Shown here piece after piece: positions 4,769-7,355 of a DNA stretch of 7,355 nt. How positions within the stretch are numbered: position 1 is the first letter of the stretch; every line of letters begins with the position of its first letter. Source of the DNA: JBFHRE01 sp036745195 (GTDB lineage: Bacteria > Actinomycetota > Acidimicrobiia > Spongiisociales > ZC4RG35); contig DAIOGO010000133.1 of the NCBI GenBank assembly GCA_036745195.1, positions 1 to 7,355 on the forward strand, given 5' to 3'. The notes beneath the pieces are model-generated. The model searched no databases. It was not told the origin of the DNA and was given only the letters and a program-made list of their open reading frames with translations. The translations under genes were made by a program, and so were the position numbers.

Positions 4769-7355
4769 CTACTCGGCGCTCTTCTGCGACAGGCACTCCT
4801 CGCCAAGCCGGAACCGCAGGCACTCGTCGGCGGAGAAGCCTCGGAGCGACCTCGCCCTAGCCAGCGCTACCAACTCCTCAGGGTCCATCGGCATCCGGTG
4901 GAGCTCTCCCTGACCGCTTGTGTACCAGAGGTATCGTCCGTCTTCGGAGAACCTGATATTCACCAACGTGGTGCTCTTCACGGGCAGATCCATCACGGCC
5001 TCGCCACTGTCGAGCTCCCAGACGCGGATCAACTGAGACGAGTGCGACGTTGCGACCAGCCCGTCGTGGGCGAGGACCACGTGGACCGGCCCTCCTTCCA
5101 CGGAGCGCTGGAAGACGATGGCCTCGTCCATCGTCTTCCCGTCCAGGACCGCCTGCACGTCGACCACGGTGGCGATCCCATTCTGGCTGCCCCACGACAC
5201 GTAACGTCCGTCGTGGGAGAAGACCGGCACGAAGGCATTTCCCGGCGCAACCATCGAGCCGACGACCAAGCCATCGGTGGTGTCGATCAGTTCGATCCGC
5301 GTGAAGTCGTGATTGACCAGGACAAGGTCCTCGGCGGGTGTCCCCGCCGGCCCGAACGCTCCGGTCAGCGGCGGGGCACCGAACTCGACGAGACTGGCCC
5401 CCGTCCGGATGTCGAGCACCCGGCCGGTGCCCTCCGGGAGGCAACCTTCGCCGCCCCCGATCAGTACCCGCTTGCCGGCATCGTCGATTGCAACCGGAAA
5501 GTAGCCACATTCGTCGTCGAGTTGAAGCACGATCTCGCCAGAGGTGACGTCTACCACCCGTCCGAACCCGTCGGTGCCCAGCCCTGTCACGAGCCCCGAG
5601 CGGCTGACGATCGGCAACACCCACGGGACAGCGCGAAACCCACCGCTTTCGGCCATCACGGTGGTCGGCGTTCGCAAGACCACTCGACCCTCGCCATCTG
5701 CCGCCTGCGAGGCGAACAGCGTCTCGTCGCCATCCGGGAACACGAAGTCACGCATGAGTCCCTGGGTCGGGTAGGAACCCAGTTGCTCCGGACCCTCGGG
5801 GGCGAGCGAAAACAGCACGGTTTCCAACGTCCAGGTGGTCACGGCGACCCGCCGACCGTCTGGCGAGATGTCGACGTACGGGGCGCCACCCGGAACGCCT
5901 CGAATCGACGTCTCGAACTCGCCGGTGGGCGGGGTCACGATGAGCCTGTCGTCGTTCCCGTGAAGGATGACGTTCGCACCGTCGGGGGTGAACTGAGCTG
6001 AGAACACGCCCGAGGCGTTGGTGCGCGAGACCACCCGACCGTCGCTCGGATCGATCACCACGGTGGCCCGGGCCGCCTGGCTCGTTACCACCCACAGCCC
6101 CGATCCGGGATCGACCGAGACATGGTTGGGCACTCCGAGCGGGCTGGCGACTTCCCTCGGCGGGGACCCCGAGCCGAGTGACGTTACGACGAGGTTCCCG
6201 CCTTGTTCGTCGAGGAGCACCAACTCGCCGTCGGCGGCGCCCCATGCCCCAAGCCAAAGCCCGGGGAACTCTTCGACCAGGGTGCCCTGGTCGAGCGACC
6301 AGACCTCGGTCCTCTGTTCACCGTCCCGAGGGGGGATGGCAACTGCCAGCCATCGCCCGTTCGGGCTCACGGAGAGAGTCGCGGCACAACACTCGCCGGC
6401 GAGGGTCGTCAGCTCCTCGCCACTCCTGACCTCGTAGATGGTCGCCAGGGGAAGCGCTGCGGCCGCACTGGGCCAGTCGTCATCCGCGTTGTCCCAGTGA
6501 GTGACTACGACCCGTTCGGCGTCGATGAACTCGACCGCACCCACCGGGCCGCCGGCATCGAAGGTGGACACCGGCTGGAACGCGTCGGACTCGAGGATGA
6601 TCACTTCGGAAGGGGCGGTATCCGATACGGCCGCCAGCAGTGAGCCGTCCGGGCTCCACCTGGTAGCGGCGTACCCGAATGGCAGGATGGCGAGCATACG
6701 CGAGGACTGAACGGTGGTCTGCAGCAGCGACACCACCTCTCCTGGCACTTCGGCGTCAAGACTGGCGGCCAGTTCATAGGCCTCGATGGCGAGATTGATG
6801 GCGAGGTTGGGATCCTCGTCGATCGCCAGCCTCGCCTCGCTCGCAAGCTCTTGGATTCGGGTCTGGAGGGTGCGCTGCCGGGCGACGCCGCGCTGGAACC
6901 AGGCGAACGATCCAAAGGCGACGGCGAGCACCAACATCGCCGAGAGACCAACCAGCACCCTGCGCCGGATCCGAGCCAATCGGAGGCGATCCCGGTCCAC
7001 CACCGAGCGGCTCTCCGCCAGGAACGCAGCCTCGATCTGGCCGACGGGCATACCGGCGGTGTCACGCCAGACCTCAGCCTGCTCGAGGCGGCCGCCGCGC
7101 ATCAGGAAGCTCGGGTCGGACCCCGATCGGGCCCACTCCCCGGCGGCGAGTTCCAGCCGGCGTGCGACGAGCAGATCCTCACGGGCCTCGTCGACCCAAC
7201 CTCGAAACCGGTCCCATCGAGTCAGCAGTGCCTCGTGGGCCACCTCGACGGTCGGGCCTCTGGTGATGGCGTCACGGTCGAATACGAGCAGCCGGTAGCG
7301 CCCGAACGCATCGAGCACCTGGTCGATTGGACCGCCCAGGGACTCGAGCTCGCTC
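4769..7355 (-). CDS. nSTAND-type NTPase/WD40 signalling protein, 5'-truncated by window edge
   Basis: The frame is open to the window edge: residues SELESLGGPIDQ precede the valine (GTG) codon at 7318, so this GTG is not the true start. About 861 residues are visible, and the ATPase core is missing. Numbering from that valine, VEVAHEALLTRW (25-35) and LELAAGEWARSG (55-66) are typical of the C-terminal helical end of nSTAND/AfsR-like NTPases. One membrane helix follows (about 120-141), then a helical linker (150-205). A large beta-propeller region (about 210-810) has repeated S/T-P-D-G-x-x-L strands near 221, 318, 444, 485, 701 and 791. The end DPEELVALARARSLRGFSADECLRF resembles the usual C-terminus of this group, so the 3' end is intact. 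Such proteins are NTP-driven switches whose propeller senses a ligand or partner; many have a SARP-type DNA-binding or other output domain at the N-terminus. It may control the genes downstream, but this is not shown. Confidence 0.85.
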   Translation of the reverse strand, partial: SELESLGGPIDQVLDAFGRYRLLVFDRDAITRGPTVEVAHEALLTRWDRFRGWVDEAREDLLVARRLELAAGEWARSGSDPSFLMRGGRLEQAEVWRDTAGMPVGQIEAAFLAESRSVVDRDRLRLARIRRRVLVGLSAMLVLAVAFGSFAWFQRGVARQRTLQTRIQELASEARLAIDEDPNLAINLAIEAYELAASLDAEVPGEVVSLLQTTVQSSRMLAILPFGYAATRWSPDGSLLAAVSDTAPSEVIILESDAFQPVSTFDAGGPVGAVEFIDAERVVVTHWDNADDDWPSAAAALPLATIYEVRSGEELTTLAGECCAATLSVSPNGRWLAVAIPPRDGEQRTEVWSLDQGTLVEEFPGLWLGAWGAADGELVLLDEQGGNLVVTSLGSGSPPREVASPLGVPNHVSVDPGSGLWVVTSQAARATVVIDPSDGRVVSRTNASGVFSAQFTPDGANVILHGNDDRLIVTPPTGEFETSIRGVPGGAPYVDISPDGRRVAVTTWTLETVLFSLAPEGPEQLGSYPTQGLMRDFVFPDGDETLFASQAADGEGRVVLRTPTTVMAESGGFRAVPWVLPIVSRSGLVTGLGTDGFGRVVDVTSGEIVLQLDDECGYFPVAIDDAGKRVLIGGGEGCLPEGTGRVLDIRTGASLVEFGAPPLTGAFGPAGTPAEDLVLVNHDFTRIELIDTTDGLVVGSMVAPGNAFVPVFSHDGRYVSWGSQNGIATVVDVQAVLDGKTMDEAIVFQRSVEGGPVHVVLAHDGLVATSHSSQLIRVWELDSGEAVMDLPVKSTTLVNIRFSEDGRYLWYTSGQGELHRMPMDPEELVALARARSLRGFSADECLRFRLGEECLSQKSAE

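Noticed and set aside
3349..4860. 503-residue plus-strand open frame opposite the P450 gene
   Set aside because: Its length is striking, but the minus-strand frame has heme and nucleotide-binding motifs in order. The antisense translation is low-complexity Gly/Val/Glu/Gln-rich.
4898..6001. 367-residue plus-strand open frame opposite the WD40 protein
   Set aside because: It is antisense to beta-propeller coding sequence, with no domain and no ribosome binding site evident.

Overview
The window is high-GC DNA from what looks like an actinobacterium. A soil or marine lineage such as Acidimicrobiia is an inference from the GC-rich codons, the actinobacterial-style NTPase/WD40 regulator and the bacterial P450; no marker gene is present to prove it. 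All three genes lie on the minus strand, so the transcription order runs from high to low coordinates.

From 7355 down to 4769 is the C-terminal part of a large membrane-anchored signalling protein of the nSTAND-NTPase/WD40 type. Its N-terminus, which would carry the ATPase core and any output domain, lies outside the window. After a 187-base gap (4582-4768) comes a 597-residue protein (4581-2788) that joins a complete cytochrome P450 to a C-terminal cyclic-nucleotide-binding (CRP-type) domain. After a 113-base gap containing a strong hairpin/palindrome comes a 681-residue flavoenzyme (2674-629) of the trimethylamine/dimethylamine dehydrogenase branch of the Old Yellow Enzyme superfamily. It keeps the cysteine for covalent FMN, the four 4Fe-4S cysteines and the Tyr/His catalytic pair, but its substrate-cage residues are changed.

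From 628 down to 1 no gene is credible. This tail holds a 9-bp inverted repeat around the flavoenzyme stop codon, a cluster of G-rich dispersed repeats built as composite units, and a 12-unit heptamer tandem repeat.

The P450 and the flavoenzyme are probably expressed together and may carry out successive oxidations or demethylations of one substrate, with the P450 possibly gated by a bound nucleotide. This is inference. The substrate, the nucleotide and the P450 redox partner cannot be read from the window, and no ferredoxin or ferredoxin reductase gene is present. The most unusual item is the P450/cyclic-nucleotide-binding fusion beside a TMADH-like enzyme with a rebuilt active site.
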